NCBI GenBank assembly: GCA_002021875.1
Contig: CP018627.1
Span: 2,728,001 to 2,792,000 of the forward strand
DNA from: Streptomyces hygroscopicus
GTDB lineage: Bacteria > Actinomycetota > Actinomycetes > Streptomycetales > Streptomycetaceae
Length of the DNA stretch: 64,000 nt
Reading direction: 5' to 3'
Shown: in pieces, positions 45,331 to 54,010 of the stretch
Layout: each line of letters starts with the position of its first letter
Position numbering within the stretch: the first letter of the stretch is position 1
Program-made: the position numbers and the translations under genes
The notes under the pieces: model-generated
What the model was told of the DNA's origin: nothing
The model's database searches: none
The model's input: the letters and a program-made list of their open reading frames with translations, nothing else

Positions 45331-45425
45331 GGGCTACCTCCTGAGGTGGAACGTGGGTGCCGGGCCCCCGGCGCTCCCCATGTGGCCTCCGGTATAGACG
45401 CGCGGGCCGCCATGAGCCAACTTTT

Positions 45426-45442
45426 GTTCCGTTACGCGGAAC
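45426..45442. promoter_or_regulatory. IclR-type operator candidate
   Basis: GTTCCG-TTACG-CGGAAC is a perfect 17-bp inverted repeat. Its form matches sites bound by IclR-family regulators of aromatic catabolism. It is 96 bp upstream of the hydratase start; no IclR gene is in the window. Confidence 0.6.
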
Positions 45443-45562
45443 GCGGTGGGCACTGGGATGTCGAACGAGGCGGCGCTGACCTGCCATGCCCGCATCCGGC
45501 CGGATGGGCGTACCGCCGCACGGAACTCCCTCGGCGAGGGGCCTGCCTCCGTCGCTCGGCTC

Positions 45563-45591
45563 TTGACGCCACCCAAGGAGTTCCGTACAAA
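45563..45591 (+). promoter_or_regulatory. Housekeeping-type promoter candidate for the alpha/beta hydrolase
   Basis: TTGACG (45563-45568) and TACAAA (45586-45591) are separated by 17 bp and lie 51 bp before the hydrolase start. The -10 deviates at the final position. The CGTAC-AAA-GTACG palindrome overlapping it could be an operator. Confidence 0.45.
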
Positions 45592-45641
45592 GTACGACCA
45601 GGACCGCGGGCTCGCCAACCCGCCACATCGGGAGAGTGCAT

Positions 45642-46442
45642 ATGCTGACCGCCCACTACACCTCCAGCCGCTTCGGCCAGCTTCACCACGTCGAGTGCGG
45701 TGAGGGCGAGCCGGTGCTGCTGCTCCACCAGACCCCGCGGTCATGGACCGAGTACCGCGATGTGCTTCCGCTGGTCGGCGCCACCCACCGAGCGATCGCG
45801 ATGGACACCGTCGGCTACGGGGCCTCGGCGAAACCCGCGGACGATCAGAGCATCGAGATGTTCGCCGACGGGGTCGAGGACCTGGTGGCCGGGCTGGGGC
45901 TGGAGTCGTTCCACCTGGTCGGCCACCACACCGGCGGAGTGATCGCGGTGGAGGTGGCGGCGCGCCTGGGCTCCCGGGTGCGGAGCCTGGTGCTCTCGGC
46001 GACCCCGTTCATCACCCCGGAGAAGCGCGCCCGAGCGGCGTGGAAGCGCCCGGTCGACTGGGTGCAGCCGAAACCGGACGGCTCCCACCTCATGGAATTG
46101 TGGAACCGGCGCAGGCACTTCTACGAGCCGGGGCAGGAGGCCGCGCTCAACCGGTTCATGGCCGACGCCGTGCGGGTGCTGGACCGGGCGGAGGACGGCC
46201 ACATCGCGGTTCGGCTGTTCGCGATGGACGAGCGGCTGCCGCGGATCACCGCCCCGGCCACGGTCATCTGCGGGCAGGACGACGATCCGTCGATGCCCAG
46301 CTTCGAGCCCATGGTGAACGCCCTGTCCGCCACGGGGCACATCGTGCCCCGAGCGGGTGTGCCGTTCCCCGAACAGCGGCCGGAGGAGTTCGCCAGGCTG
46401 GTGCTGGACGCCGTCGCATCAGCCGGGGCGACGGACCGCTGA
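45642..46442 (+). CDS. Alpha/beta-fold hydrolase with His at the nucleophile position
   Basis: A 266-aa alpha/beta hydrolase with the fold motifs VLLLHQTPRSW (oxyanion strand) and AIAMDTVGYGAS. The nucleophile elbow reads GHHTGG (94-99), so His96 replaces the usual Ser of GHSxG. The acid/His region near CGQDDDPS and the C-terminus lacks a clear catalytic His. It may be inactive, use another residue, or belong to a divergent family. ATG 45642 has GGGAGA 8 nt upstream. Divergent orientation from the meta-cleavage operon suggests a meta-cleavage product hydrolase role, but the missing Ser weakens this. Confidence 0.85.
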   Translation: MLTAHYTSSRFGQLHHVECGEGEPVLLLHQTPRSWTEYRDVLPLVGATHRAIAMDTVGYGASAKPADDQSIEMFADGVEDLVAGLGLESFHLVGHHTGGVIAVEVAARLGSRVRSLVLSATPFITPEKRARAAWKRPVDWVQPKPDGSHLMELWNRRRHFYEPGQEAALNRFMADAVRVLDRAEDGHIAVRLFAMDERLPRITAPATVICGQDDDPSMPSFEPMVNALSATGHIVPRAGVPFPEQRPEEFARLVLDAVASAGATDR

Positions 46443-46455
46443 CGATGGCGTGGCC

Positions 46456-47577
46456 TCAGGGCGCGGGGAACAGCGAGCGGTAGAAGGGCGTCTCACGGAA
46501 ACCGTCCCCGTGATGCGTCGAGCTCCAGCTCAGTGGCACCGCCGGGCCACCGGCCCGGTACAGCTCGCCGACGAGCGCGTAGTCGGGGTGTACACCGTCA
46601 TCGCTCATCGCCGTGGTGAAGTCGAACTCGAACCGGTCGCCCGGCCGTACCCGCAGACCCTCCTCCGACAGCGGGGCGTACACCGGGGTCCAATTGCTCG
46701 ACTGGACCAGCGAGTCGAGCGGCTCGTCACCCTCGGCCACCCACAGGCGCACGCCGAGCGCGAGCCCGGAGAAGCGGCCCTCCCGGGTGAAGGTCAGCTC
46801 GACGGCGTCGACGCCCTCCGGCTGCAGGTCGCCGTTGTACTCCAGCGGCTCCACCTCGACGGCATCGGACAGATACGACCGCTGCCGCACCCTCGGGTTG
46901 TCCTGCAGCCCTTCGAGGACCACCCGCAGATCGAAGGGGCGGCCCACCGACGCGAACACCTCTTCCACGTAACGGAAGACGAGGGGCGGAAAGCCGGGGA
47001 GCGTGCCGAGATTCGCGCTGTTCAGGTCCAGGGCGACGGCGGTGGTGGCACTGCGGTGCGGGATGAACACCCCGCCGGGCTTCACCAGGCGCTCCCGCGC
47101 GTCCCGCAGGACGGCCCCCGCCCCTTCCGAGCCGCCGAGCGTGCCGATGATCTCGGAGACGCACATATCGACGGGCTCGGGCAACTCGATCTCGGTGGAC
47201 AGCCCCTCCACCACCGTGATCCGGTCGGCGAAGCCTGCCTTTTCGATGTTCTTCCGGGCGATCCGCGCGGACTCGGGGATGACCTCCACGGCCCACACGT
47301 GCCGCGCTCCGGCGCGGGCGGCGGCCAGCGCCCACACCGCGTCCTGCCCCGTGCCGATGTCGAGCACCGTCCGGCCGGGGGCGTAGCGCCGGACGGCTTT
47401 GGTGTATGCGCTCATCCGACGCTCGTCGTTGATCATCGCCTCATACGCGACGTCGTCGTACACCGGATACTCGCCGATCGAAGCGAACAGCCACACCGGG
47501 CTCGACTCCAATTCGCACGCCCGTACCGGCACCTTGCGACCCGGTGCGGACAACTCTGCGAGGAAGGAACGCGGCAT
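46456..47577 (-). CDS. PRMT-like class I SAM-dependent methyltransferase
   Basis: A 373-aa protein. SAM motif I is VLDIGTGQDAVWAL (71-84), motif post-I VWAVEVIPESA, and CVSEIIGTLGG (139-149) corresponds to the double-E loop of protein arginine methyltransferases. The C-terminal half (about 180-373) is a beta-barrel-like domain as in PRMTs. The substrate could be a protein arginine or a small guanidino compound; it is unknown. The ATG at 47577 follows GGGAAAGG. It converges on the hydrolase gene with 13 bp between stops. Confidence 0.85.
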   Translation of the reverse strand: MPRSFLAELSAPGRKVPVRACELESSPVWLFASIGEYPVYDDVAYEAMINDERRMSAYTKAVRRYAPGRTVLDIGTGQDAVWALAAARAGARHVWAVEVIPESARIARKNIEKAGFADRITVVEGLSTEIELPEPVDMCVSEIIGTLGGSEGAGAVLRDARERLVKPGGVFIPHRSATTAVALDLNSANLGTLPGFPPLVFRYVEEVFASVGRPFDLRVVLEGLQDNPRVRQRSYLSDAVEVEPLEYNGDLQPEGVDAVELTFTREGRFSGLALGVRLWVAEGDEPLDSLVQSSNWTPVYAPLSEEGLRVRPGDRFEFDFTTAMSDDGVHPDYALVGELYRAGGPAVPLSWSSTHHGDGFRETPFYRSLFPAP

Positions 47578-48127
47578 CTTCAGACCTTTCCCTGGAGTGA
47601 CTTTTCACGACCAGCATGCCAGGCAGGAAAACCTGGAATCCCTAGCAATTGAACTCGCCATGGGTGAATAAAGTCCGAATATGGCCCGGTTAAAGCAATG
47701 TAAAAGCCAGAGAAGCGAGGCGATCGATGCTCGATATCGCCGCCGCCCGGCCACGGCGGCGGCCACGCCCGTGATCGCGCGCCAACAACGGCCATCGAGG
47801 GACCTTGTGCCGCCACGAGGCGGTCTCATCGAACAGACGTGCCCCAATAATTGGCATGTTCGCGATCAGACGAGGGTTGCTTGTGAAGGGAAAATCGGCT
47901 TGATTTCGCGGATGGAGCCCCGGATTCCGGCGCTGGACCGTCCGAAAGTAATCGGAACTCATATCCAAGCTGGTTATCCATAGTAATTGGCGAGACAGGC
48001 ACTCATGCCCGCCGCGCCGCCAACGGACCATCGCCCGTTGACGGCGTGCGGAAATATGAAAGTTGAACGGATCCCGCCGAATGCGATGTCCGCGGCCCGC
48101 GATGTCAGCTCCGCCGGAGCGGGACCG
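47578..48127. other. 550-bp intergenic region without a convincing gene
   Basis: Base composition is noticeably less G/C-rich than the surroundings and no frame shows coding bias. It holds the PRMT-like gene's promoter, CCAGG-CAGGAAAA-CCTGG, CCAAT-A-ATTGG (47844-47854) within a longer broken palindrome reaching CGAACA/TGTTCG (about 47830-47862), and TCCGA-AAGTAA-TCGGA (about 47940-47955). It may be acquired or decayed DNA. Confidence 0.5.
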
Positions 48128-48640
48128 TCAATCGTTGAAACAGTGACCTTCCGCGATGTCCGCGATCAGCGCGGGACGCGTCGGCCGCCACCCCAGGCGT
48201 TCCCGCGTCCCCGCGCTCGACGTCGGGCTGTCGAGCGACACCAGGGGGCCGAGGAAGCCGAGGTGGTCGCCCGCGTCCTCGGGCGCGACCCCGGCCACCG
48301 GCACTCTCAGCCGACGGCCGATGGCCTCGGCGATCTCCCGGAACGTCACCCCCTCATCGCCGACCGCGTGCAGGCGCGAGCCGGCCGGGGCCGCCTCCAC
48401 CGCCAGCCGGTACGGATACGCCGCGTCCAGCCGGTGCACCGCGGGCCACCGGTTGGATCCGTCGCCGACATAGGCGGACACGCCCTTCGCGCGGGCGATG
48501 CCGATGAGAGTCGGTGTGAAGCCCTTCAGGTCTCCCTCGCCGTGCACCAGCGGCGCGAGCCGCAGCGCGGCCGAGCGCACACCGCGCTCCCCCATCGCGA
48601 TCACGGCGTGCTCGGTCGGCACCCGCAGGGCCCACCGCGG
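48128..48640 (-). pseudogene. C-terminal fragment of an SDR epimerase/dehydratase
   Basis: The minus frame reads ALRLAPLVHGEGDLKGFTP, VSAYVGDGSNRWPAVHRLDA, then LHAVGDEGVTFREIAEAIG and ERLGWRPTRPALIADIAEG, the C-terminal half of an NAD-dependent epimerase (about 300 aa when whole). The N-terminal nucleotide-binding half is absent; upstream sequence in this frame (48641-48769) is unrelated. No start with homology or ribosome site is seen. It is a truncated, presumably inactive gene with a rearrangement breakpoint near 48640. Confidence 0.75.
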
Positions 48641-48842
48641 CACGCGAACTGCGCGACCGGCGTCCCGCCGCCGAGGTGCGCACCCTGCAGCTGGACTTCC
48701 GCCAGGTGCGAGCGGCCCTCCTGGACCGCTCGTGGCGGACTTCCTCGCCATCGCCGTGCACCAGCTCACCGGGCCGCGTCGGCTCCGCCGTACGGCTGTT
48801 CCGCCCGCAACGGATCAGGCGCCGTTCACCTGACCGCCCCTG

Positions 48843-48865
48843 TGTGGTCACGGACCTTGACCACA
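48843..48865. promoter_or_regulatory. Inverted repeat upstream of the phosphoesterase gene
   Basis: TGTGGTCA (48843-48850) and TGACCACA (48858-48865) are perfect arms 7 bp apart, 48 bp before the start at 48913. It is an operator candidate. Confidence 0.5.
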
Positions 48866-48912
48866 GTGCGGTCCGGGGTCACCGGTTCTTCACACGATGC
48901 GCGGGAGTGTCA

Positions 48913-50787
48913 ATGGACGCAGCGGGGCGCGACCAGCTCGGCAGACGGACGCTGTTGCGGGCCACCGCCGTGATCCCGGCCGCGGGCACCGCCGCCGTCG
49001 TATCGGGTACGACACCCGCTCACGCGGCCACCGCGAAGGCCGGCGGCCACCGGTACGCCCCCGAGTCGCCGCGGTTCAGCCTCGCGGTGCTGCCGGATAC
49101 GCAGTACCTCTTCGACGCCGACAGCTCCGACCCGGAGCCGCTCCGGGCCACCTTCCGGTACCTGGTGTCCCAGCGCGAGGACGCCAACATCGCCTTCATG
49201 GCGCACCTGGGCGATGTCACCGAACACGGCTCGCGGGAGGAGATCACGCTGGCCGCGACGACATTCGGGACCATCCACGGCAAGGTCCCCTACAGCGTCC
49301 TGGCCGGCAACCACGACATCGACTCCGGCACCGACGACCAGCGCGGCGACAGCGCCTATCTCGACGCCTTCGGTCCGCGGCGGTACTCCGCCATGCCCAC
49401 CTTCGGCGGCGCCTCGCCCGACGGCTACAACAGCTACCACGTCCTGCCCGCGGGCGGGCGTGAGTGGCTGGTCCTCGCGCTCGACTGGCGGATCTCCGAC
49501 TCCGGACTGCGATGGGCGCAGAAGGTGCTCGACGCCCACCCCACCCTGCCCGCCGTCCTCACCACCCACGACCTGGCCTGGGCCGACGACGAGGGCAGCG
49601 CACAGCTCTCGGACAACGGCGGGCGGCTGTGGGACGGCCTCGTCCGCGGCAACGACCAGATCTTCCTCGCCCTGGGCGGGCACTACTGGCCCCCCGGGCG
49701 CACCGTCCTGACCAATGACGCCGGGAACGACGTCCACATCCACATCACCAACTACCAGGACCGGTACTACGGCGGCGCCGGAATGATCCGCCTCTACGCC
49801 TTCGACCTCGTCCGCGGTGTGATCGACGTGGAGACGTTCTCGCCCTGGTTCCTCAGCCGCGACCCGGAGAAGAGAACACCTCTGGAGGCGGAGACCATCG
49901 AACTGACCGGCCCCGTCGACCGGTTCAGCCTGAGCATCGACTTCGAACGCCGCTTCTCCTCCTTCGCGCCGGTCGTACCGCGCAAGCCGCGCCCGGCCTC
50001 CGCCGTCATGCCGCGCGGCACCCTCGCGTACTGGCGCTTCGACGCCTCGGGAACCGCCTCCCGCGCGGGCGCGGACGGACCGGTCGGCGCGGATACGGTG
50101 CTCCGCGACCTGTCCGGCCACGGCAACGACCTCCGGGTGACGCGCCTGCACGACAGCGAGCCCGACATCCTGACGTGGTCCGGCGAGCACCACGGCGACC
50201 AGCCGGCCCATGCCAGCCTGCGCTTCGACGGCGGCAAGGCCCCCGACCGCGGTGCGGTCCTGACCACCTCCGCCACCGCGCCGCTGAACTCCGAGAAGTT
50301 CACCGCTGGTTACACCATCGAGACGTATCTCAAGCTCCCGGACCCCTTCGAGGGCGACCACGCCTGGATGGGCATCCTGAGCTGGCAGGGGCGCAACGGC
50401 GACGCGGGGAAGACCACCGGCTGGTCGCCCGACGAGCCGACGTGCAGCCTCAACGTGACCCCCGAGCGCTTCCTGCAGTTCGTGGTCTACCCCCATGTGC
50501 AGGACGCCGATCCCACCTCCTGGAGCCACGCACTGCCGGTGGGCCGGTGGACCCACATCGCCGTCGTCAACGACGGCCATCACACCGTGGTGTACGTCGA
50601 CGGCTCGAAGATCGCCCGCAATCCCTCCCAGCCGTCGACGGGGATCGCCACCCTCGGCAAGCCCTTCGTGATCGGTGGCACCCAGTTCGAGGAGAAGTTC
50701 GGCCAGGGCTTCTACGGCTGGATCGGCGACACCCGCATCGTCAAACGAGCCCTGGGACCAAGGGACTTCATGACCGCCCCCGCCTAG
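48913..50787 (+). CDS. Tat-exported metallophosphoesterase with C-terminal LamG-like domain
   Basis: A 624-aa secreted protein. A twin-arginine signal LGRRTLLRATAVIP begins at residue 9 with cleavage near THA-AT about 39. The calcineurin-type phosphoesterase domain spans about 54-330: DTQ (62-64), HLGD (98-101), GNHD (132-135), TTHD near 218; the last motif is GGHYW rather than GH.H. A concanavalin/LamG-like domain (about 375-610) follows, ending YGWIGDTRIVKRAL. It probably hydrolyses phosphoesters outside the cell while binding a glycan or surface. ATG 48913 has GGGAG upstream. A hairpin follows the stop. Confidence 0.92.
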   Translation: MDAAGRDQLGRRTLLRATAVIPAAGTAAVVSGTTPAHAATAKAGGHRYAPESPRFSLAVLPDTQYLFDADSSDPEPLRATFRYLVSQREDANIAFMAHLGDVTEHGSREEITLAATTFGTIHGKVPYSVLAGNHDIDSGTDDQRGDSAYLDAFGPRRYSAMPTFGGASPDGYNSYHVLPAGGREWLVLALDWRISDSGLRWAQKVLDAHPTLPAVLTTHDLAWADDEGSAQLSDNGGRLWDGLVRGNDQIFLALGGHYWPPGRTVLTNDAGNDVHIHITNYQDRYYGGAGMIRLYAFDLVRGVIDVETFSPWFLSRDPEKRTPLEAETIELTGPVDRFSLSIDFERRFSSFAPVVPRKPRPASAVMPRGTLAYWRFDASGTASRAGADGPVGADTVLRDLSGHGNDLRVTRLHDSEPDILTWSGEHHGDQPAHASLRFDGGKAPDRGAVLTTSATAPLNSEKFTAGYTIETYLKLPDPFEGDHAWMGILSWQGRNGDAGKTTGWSPDEPTCSLNVTPERFLQFVVYPHVQDADPTSWSHALPVGRWTHIAVVNDGHHTVVYVDGSKIARNPSQPSTGIATLGKPFVIGGTQFEEKFGQGFYGWIGDTRIVKRALGPRDFMTAPA

Positions 50788-50812
50788 TCCCACCATCTTT
50801 CACAGGTGGGGA
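50788..50812. terminator. Hairpin after the phosphoesterase gene
   Basis: TCCCACC (50788-50794) pairs with GGTGGGGA (50805-50812), with one bulge, immediately after the stop codon. The remaining gap to 51074 shows no gene. Confidence 0.55.
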
Positions 50813-51074
50813 AACGACCGGCTTCCACGCCATGGGCCGTTCGGCCCCACTCCGTGTCCGTAAGGTCACCGCGCCTCACAAACCCGTGAACGAGCCGCGG
50901 TACCGGCGCGTCACTCGACCCACCGGACAGGCTCCAGTCCGCTTCTTGGGGGTGGAGTCCGCGGCCTGTCAATACCGCACTCACCAGGAAGTGCGAACCG
51001 GCCAGCCGCATGGTCCGGCGCCATGTGCGCTCGTAGCGTCGTGGGTGACAGCTTCGTCCGATCCGAGGAGCACC

Positions 51075-52631
51075 ATGCGCGTCCCGTCCGCGGTCACCAT
51101 CAGCCTGGGTCTGGCCGGTTTACTCACCGCGGCCGTGCCCGCCACGGCCACACCGCGTCAACCCACTGACGGTGCCCCTGCCCACCACCAGCGCCTCGTC
51201 TGGGGGCCCTGCTCAAAGGCGCAGACGGAGCTGAACGCGGCGGGGGCGGAGTGCGCCAAGGTGACCGTCCCCCTCGACTACTCCGACCCCGGCGGCCGTA
51301 CCATCCAGGTCGCGATATCGCGGATCAAGGCTACGTCCACGGCCGGTAGGCGCGGCATTCTGCTGTCCAACCCCGGTGGTCCCGGCGGGACCGGTCTCGC
51401 CAACACCCTCGCGCTGCGCCCGGCGCTGAAGGAGGTGGCGGACCACTACGACCTGATCGGCTTCGACCCGAGGTTCCTCGGCGAGAGCACCCCCATCCGT
51501 TGCGCGCCCGGACGTCCCTCGCCGCCACCCGGCCCGGTCACCTCCCCGCGCGAGGACTTCGAGGAGACGGTCCGGTCCGCGCGGGACACGGCTCGGCGCT
51601 GCCAGGAGTACGGGGACAACGCGGAGTTGCTGCCGCATGCCTCGACCCGGAACGTGGCCCGCGACATGGACGCGATCCGGGCCGCGCTGAGCGAATCCAG
51701 ACTGTCCTACTACGGCGTCTCCTACGGTGCCGACCTGGGCGCCGTATACACCCAGTTGTTCCCCCGCCGGGCCGACCGCGTGGTCATCGACTCCTCCACC
51801 GACCCGGCCGCCACCCAGTACGAGCTGTTCCAGCGGGCCGGCGACCCGCTGGAGGCGGGGCTGGACGAGTGGGCCGGATGGGCCGCCCGGCACAACGACC
51901 GCTACCGGCTGGGCCCGACCGGTAGCCAGGTGCGGGCGACCGTTCAGGAGCTGCTCGACCACGCCGAGCGCCGACCGGTGGCGGTCAGCGGACAGCAGCT
52001 GAACGCCCCCGTGCTGCGGCTGTTGCTCCGGCAGCTCGTCCAGCACCAGGAGAGCGACGCCGCCCTGGCCTCGGTGGTGCGCGATCTGGCCGACGCCGAC
52101 GCCGGGAAGCCGATCGAGCCCGGCCCGGAGCTCGCCGCCATGCTCCAGTTGCTCAACTCGCCGGACCTCGAGGACAGCATGGTGGGCGGGGCACTGTTCA
52201 TGTGCGGTGACGGCGGCTGGCCCGCTGGAGGCTGGCCGGAGAACCCGGAGACGTACTGGCACAACAGCGTTCGCAGTCGTGCCACGCAGCCGGTCTTCGG
52301 CCCGGTGGTCAACGGGATGATCGCACCGTGCGCGTTCTGGAAGACCGAACCGCGCGAGCCGGGCACCTCCATCCACAACAACGTGCCCGTCCTGATGCTG
52401 CAGGCCCGTCGCGACAACAACGTCCCCTACGACGGCGCCCTGGCACTGCACCGCAGGCTCACCGGCTCGCGACTGGTGACCGCGGACATCCGCTCGCACG
52501 GTGTCTACGGGCGGGGCATCGACGGCCATCAGCCCGTCCCCTGTGCCGACCAGGCCGTCAACGACTACCTGCGCGGCGGAACGCTGCCGACCGACGACAT
52601 CACCTGCGCCCCCACGGGAGCCGCCCGATGA
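51075..52631 (+). CDS. Secreted tripeptidyl aminopeptidase-like alpha/beta hydrolase
   Basis: A 518-aa exported serine peptidase of the Tap/SlpD group (family S33). A signal peptide ends near ATATP (about 26). The family oxyanion strand is ILLSNPGGPGGTG, nucleophile Ser216 lies in YYGVSYGADLG, acid Asp is in LMLQARRDNNVPY, and the catalytic His is in SHGVYG near the end (a TAP C-terminal domain). It removes N-terminal peptides or esters outside the cell. ATG 51075 has GAGGAG just upstream. Its ATGA stop/start overlap couples it to the next serine hydrolase. Confidence 0.93.
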   Translation: MRVPSAVTISLGLAGLLTAAVPATATPRQPTDGAPAHHQRLVWGPCSKAQTELNAAGAECAKVTVPLDYSDPGGRTIQVAISRIKATSTAGRRGILLSNPGGPGGTGLANTLALRPALKEVADHYDLIGFDPRFLGESTPIRCAPGRPSPPPGPVTSPREDFEETVRSARDTARRCQEYGDNAELLPHASTRNVARDMDAIRAALSESRLSYYGVSYGADLGAVYTQLFPRRADRVVIDSSTDPAATQYELFQRAGDPLEAGLDEWAGWAARHNDRYRLGPTGSQVRATVQELLDHAERRPVAVSGQQLNAPVLRLLLRQLVQHQESDAALASVVRDLADADAGKPIEPGPELAAMLQLLNSPDLEDSMVGGALFMCGDGGWPAGGWPENPETYWHNSVRSRATQPVFGPVVNGMIAPCAFWKTEPREPGTSIHNNVPVLMLQARRDNNVPYDGALALHRRLTGSRLVTADIRSHGVYGRGIDGHQPVPCADQAVNDYLRGGTLPTDDITCAPTGAAR

Positions 52632-53836
52632 GCCCGAGGGGACCGGTCATCAGCCGGCGCAGGGGTATGGCGGCTGCCGCGGCGGCCGTTCTGGTGGGCG
52701 CCGGCTCCGGCACCGCCTCCGCGGTGCCACCCGCCGCGCGGCCACGCCGAAACAACGCCCTCCAGGCCGACGTGGACGCGATCCGGGCGACCGGGGCCAC
52801 CGGAGTGCTGGCGGAAGTGCGCAGCGCGCAGGGGCGCACCCTCGCGCGGGCCGGCACAGCGGATCTGACGGCCGGTCGCCCGGTGCCCTGGGACGCCTAT
52901 TACCGCCTCGGCAGCGACACCAAACCCTTCACCGCCACCATCGCCCTGCAGTTGGCCGGCGAAGGCAGACTCGCACTGACCGACACCGTGGAACGGTGGT
53001 TGCCAGGGGTGGTCAAAGGGAACGGCAACGACGGCGGCAAGATCACCATCGCCAATCTGCTCCGCCAGACCAGCGGCCTGAACGACTACCTCGCCGCAGC
53101 GGGCGGAGAGGACGTGTTCACCCCCGAGGGCTACCTCAAGACACGGTTCCGGGCCTCCACGCCGCGGGAACAGCTGGAGGCCGCCCTGAGCCGGCCTCCG
53201 CTGTGGGTGCCGGACGCCGCCGACCCGGCGGAGGAACAGCGCTGGGGCTACTCCAACACCAACTACGTCATCGTGGGCCTCGTCATCGAACAGGTCACCG
53301 GACGCCCCTGGGCCCAGGAGATCCACGAACGCATCATCGAACCGCTCGGGCTCAGGAACACCCTCATCCCGGGTACCTCCGCGTATGTCCCGCGGCCGAC
53401 CGCGACGGCATACACACAGTTCCCCGGCAGCCCGCACCTGACCGACACCTCCCTCGCCACCGGCGGCGGCGCGGACGGCGGCATCATCAGTACCACCCAC
53501 GACCACGCCGTCTTCCTGCGCGCGCTGCTGGGCGGCCGACTGCTGCGCGCCGCCCAACTGTCCACGATGAAACGGACCGTGGCGGCCGACGGCTGGATTC
53601 CGGCCGACGGCGTGCGCTACGGCATGGGCATCGCCTGGCGGCCCGGGGGGAACCGCGAGGGCATCTGGTTCCACGGCGGAACCCACCTCGGAATCGTCTC
53701 GGAGAGCGGCGTCACAGCCGACGGCAGCCGCGCCGCGACCACCGCCACTTTCACGCTGCGCACCGACGAGGCACCAGCCGAGGCCCAGGCCGGGGCCACC
53801 CTCCGCCTCGTCGACCACGCCCTGGCCCACCAGTGA
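52628..53836 (+). CDS. Secreted beta-lactamase-type serine hydrolase (DD-peptidase family)
   Basis: A 402-aa exported serine hydrolase of the class C beta-lactamase/DD-carboxypeptidase superfamily. It shows a signal peptide (RRRGMAAAAAAVLVGAG), the SxxK motif SDTK (Ser96-Lys99), YSN in WGYSNTNY near 212, and HGGT near 350 in place of KTG. It probably acts on D-Ala peptides or esters at the cell surface. ATG 52628 overlaps the upstream TAP gene stop, so the two form an exported-hydrolase operon ended by a hairpin near 53872. Confidence 0.93.
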   Translation: MSPRGPVISRRRGMAAAAAAVLVGAGSGTASAVPPAARPRRNNALQADVDAIRATGATGVLAEVRSAQGRTLARAGTADLTAGRPVPWDAYYRLGSDTKPFTATIALQLAGEGRLALTDTVERWLPGVVKGNGNDGGKITIANLLRQTSGLNDYLAAAGGEDVFTPEGYLKTRFRASTPREQLEAALSRPPLWVPDAADPAEEQRWGYSNTNYVIVGLVIEQVTGRPWAQEIHERIIEPLGLRNTLIPGTSAYVPRPTATAYTQFPGSPHLTDTSLATGGGADGGIISTTHDHAVFLRALLGGRLLRAAQLSTMKRTVAADGWIPADGVRYGMGIAWRPGGNREGIWFHGGTHLGIVSESGVTADGSRAATTATFTLRTDEAPAEAQAGATLRLVDHALAHQ

Positions 53837-53871
53837 TAGCCGTGAAGGCGTGGCGAGGGGAGCACGTGACC

Positions 53872-53893
53872 GAGGGCCGAGGAATCGGCCTTG
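53872..53893. terminator. Hairpin after the exported-hydrolase operon
   Basis: GGCCGA (53875-53880) and TCGGCC (53885-53890) are perfect arms around GGAA, extended by mismatched AGG/CTT pairs. It lies 36 bp after the serine hydrolase stop. Confidence 0.5.
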
Positions 53894-54010
53894 GTGCCGG
53901 GGCGCAGGCCGACCCATCGGACACGGCCCAGTGTCTTCTGGATCAGAGGGGGTAGGTGGCGTTCGTCCCGCCCGATCGCCCCGCCCTCCCCCTATGACCA
54001 GGAGAGACAC

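Larger units (their letters stand above)
45331..45641. other. Divergent promoter region of the meta-cleavage operon and the alpha/beta hydrolase
   Basis: These 311 bp hold no gene. They include the IclR-type palindrome (45426-45442), the TTGACG/TACAAA promoter candidate (45563-45591) and a second symmetric element CGTAC-AAA-GTACG (45585-45597) overlapping its -10 region. Confidence 0.6.

Noticed and set aside
47605..48031. Short frames in the 550-bp gap
   Set aside because: No coding bias, ribosome site or homologous-looking motif.
48877..48898. A possible PHO box (GGTCACCGGTT followed by CTTCACACGAT at 11-bp spacing) before the phosphoesterase gene
   Set aside because: It matches the PhoP direct-repeat pattern loosely and lies only 15 bp before the start codon, too close for an activated promoter.
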